Positions 4,993-6,067 of a DNA stretch of 6,067 bases are shown here, in pieces (position 1 is the stretch's first letter; the number at the start of each line of letters is the position of its first letter). This DNA is from an uncultured Ruminococcus sp. (GTDB lineage Bacteria > Bacillota > Clostridia > Oscillospirales > Acutalibacteraceae). The stretch spans positions 1 to 6,067 of the forward strand of contig CAMGGF010000085.1 in NCBI GenBank assembly GCA_946055445.1, in the 5' to 3' direction. The notes under the pieces are model-generated. The model did not search any database. It saw only the letters and a list, made by a program, of their open reading frames with translations, and had not been told where the DNA came from. The translations under genes and the position numbers were made by a program.

Positions 4993-6020
4993 AAAAAATC
5001 AACCGCGCGTTTCGCCGCACGGCGTTTTTGGTATTCTTTGTGCTTTGTATGCTGGTGGTTCTGTTCTTATTTTTGGTTTTTCTGCTGATGCGCACCAGCA
5101 TTTTTGACATTCAAATTATCAGTGACAACACGGCGCTGATTGTGATTTGCGTCATACTGTTTTTGCTGATTGTCAGCCAAGGCGTTGCCGTGTTTTGGAG
5201 CCGCCGCATTACAAAACCGGTCAAATCCATTTCCGCCGTGATAGAGGAAGTTGCCAAAGGCAATTTCGATGTGCAGATTGACACCCTCCAATTTCACGAT
5301 GAAATTCGGGAACTCGGTGAAAACCTCAACAAAATGATTTTGGAACTGCGAAGCATCGAAGTGATGCGCGCAGATTTTGTTTCCAATGTTTCACACGAAT
5401 TTCGTGCGCCGCTTTCCGCCATTCAAGGCTATGTGACTTTGCTTTCCAATCCGGCTTTATCGGAAAGTCAGCGCAAAGAATATTTCTCAATGCTCGCCGA
5501 GTCCACCCGTGACCTTTCGGGTCTTGTGGACAGCGTGTTAAAACTTTCGCGGTTGGAATCGCAAAACATTGCGCCGAAATCCGAGCCGTTTCGGTTAGAC
5601 GAGCAACTGCGCCGCGCCGTACTGCTGTTTGAGTCGCAATGGTCGCAAAAAGAAATTGAGTTGGAATTGGATTTGCCCGAATACACCTACACAGGCAATG
5701 CAGAACTGCTGTATCAAGTTTGGACAAATCTTTTCGGCAACGCCGTAAAATACACCCCGCCGCACGGCAAAATCTCGGTGCGGCTGTTGCCAAACGAAAA
5801 AGGGGCTACGGTGGAAATTGCCGACACGGGTATCGGGATGTGCGAAGAAGTCAAAGCCCATATTTTTGAAAAATTCTATCAGGGCGACCCCTCTCGCCGC
5901 GCCGTCGGCAACGGGTTGGGGCTTGCGCTTGTGAAAACCGCCTGCCAACTGACGGGCAGTACCGTTTCGGTGGAAAGCACCGTCGGCGCAGGCAGTACCT
6001 TTACCGTCCGCTTAAGGTGA
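4983..6020 (+). CDS. Membrane sensor histidine kinase with a very short external loop
   Basis: Partner kinase of the upstream regulator, 345 residues. Two hydrophobic helices (about 13-36 and 51-72) are joined by only about 14 residues, so there is no room for a periplasmic/extracellular sensor domain. After RRITKP comes a HAMP linker (about 73-125), then the HisKA helix with phosphoacceptor His138 in SNVSHEFRAPLSAIQGY, and a HATPase_c domain with N-box N249/N253 (TNLFGNAVKY), G1 DTGIGM (281-286), F-box FEKFYQGD (295-302) and G2 GNGLGLAL (309-316). All catalytic motifs are intact. This architecture is that of intramembrane-sensing kinases such as SaeS, which usually read membrane state or a partner membrane protein. 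The ATG at 4983 overlaps the regulator stop and has GAGGGG (4970-4975) 7 bases upstream. No accessory transporter or membrane partner is visible before the window ends. Confidence 0.95.
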   Translation: MRLKKINRAFRRTAFLVFFVLCMLVVLFLFLVFLLMRTSIFDIQIISDNTALIVICVILFLLIVSQGVAVFWSRRITKPVKSISAVIEEVAKGNFDVQIDTLQFHDEIRELGENLNKMILELRSIEVMRADFVSNVSHEFRAPLSAIQGYVTLLSNPALSESQRKEYFSMLAESTRDLSGLVDSVLKLSRLESQNIAPKSEPFRLDEQLRRAVLLFESQWSQKEIELELDLPEYTYTGNAELLYQVWTNLFGNAVKYTPPHGKISVRLLPNEKGATVEIADTGIGMCEEVKAHIFEKFYQGDPSRRAVGNGLGLALVKTACQLTGSTVSVESTVGAGSTFTVRLR

Positions 6021-6034
6021 GGAGAGTCGAACAC

Positions 6035-6066
6035 AATATGCCGAAAATTTGATATTACGGCGTATT
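6035..6066 (+). terminator. Possible terminator hairpin after the kinase gene
   Basis: AATATGCCG (6035-6043) can pair with CGGCGTATT (6058-6066) as a 9-bp stem with one G-T pair around a 14-base loop, 15 bases after the kinase stop. Only one more base is visible beyond the stem, so the presence of a T-run cannot be judged. The loop is large for an intrinsic terminator. Confidence 0.35.
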
Positions 6067-6067
6067 T

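Overview
The window looks like chromosomal DNA of a low-to-mid GC Gram-positive anaerobe of the Clostridia type. This is inferred from strong AGGAGG-like Shine-Dalgarno sites, a Bacillus/Clostridium-style NudF, a minimal two-component pair, TATAAT promoters, and peptidoglycan genes mixed with small metabolic genes. No rRNA, tRNA, mobile element or CRISPR array is visible. Coding density is high and there is no gene-free stretch above 300 bases.

Layout. Bases 1-509 (minus) hold most of an ADP-ribose pyrophosphatase of the NudF type, cut by the window edge. Diverging from it, 595-1491 (plus) encodes an M14 carboxypeptidase-fold protein in which every expected zinc-binding and catalytic position that I can align has been replaced, so it looks like an intact pseudoenzyme. 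It converges, with a 6-base gap, on a minus-strand cluster (4153 down to 1498). In transcription order the cluster contains the N-terminal domain of MurL, the PP-loop domain of MurL, and a MurD-family ligase best read as MurD2. Together they suggest the alternative route to D-glutamate in peptidoglycan known from Xanthomonas: MurD2 adds L-Glu to UDP-MurNAc-L-Ala, and MurL epimerises that residue to D-Glu.

The most unusual point is that MurL is split. The two halves lie in the same reading frame, separated only by one TGA codon (3754-3752), followed by an AGGA and a TTG start. This could be a true two-subunit MurL, a nonsense mutation, a sequencing error or a readthrough site. TGA ends other genes here at canonical C-termini, so wholesale recoding is unlikely.

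Bases 4315-6020 (plus) encode an OmpR-type response regulator and a short-loop membrane histidine kinase that overlap by 10 bases. The 161-base divergent region between murL and the regulator holds promoters in both directions. It also carries a TTCACA-N5-TTAACA direct repeat just upstream of the regulator's -10 box, of the kind PhoB/PhoP/OmpR-family regulators bind, which suggests autoregulation and possibly control of the wall genes.
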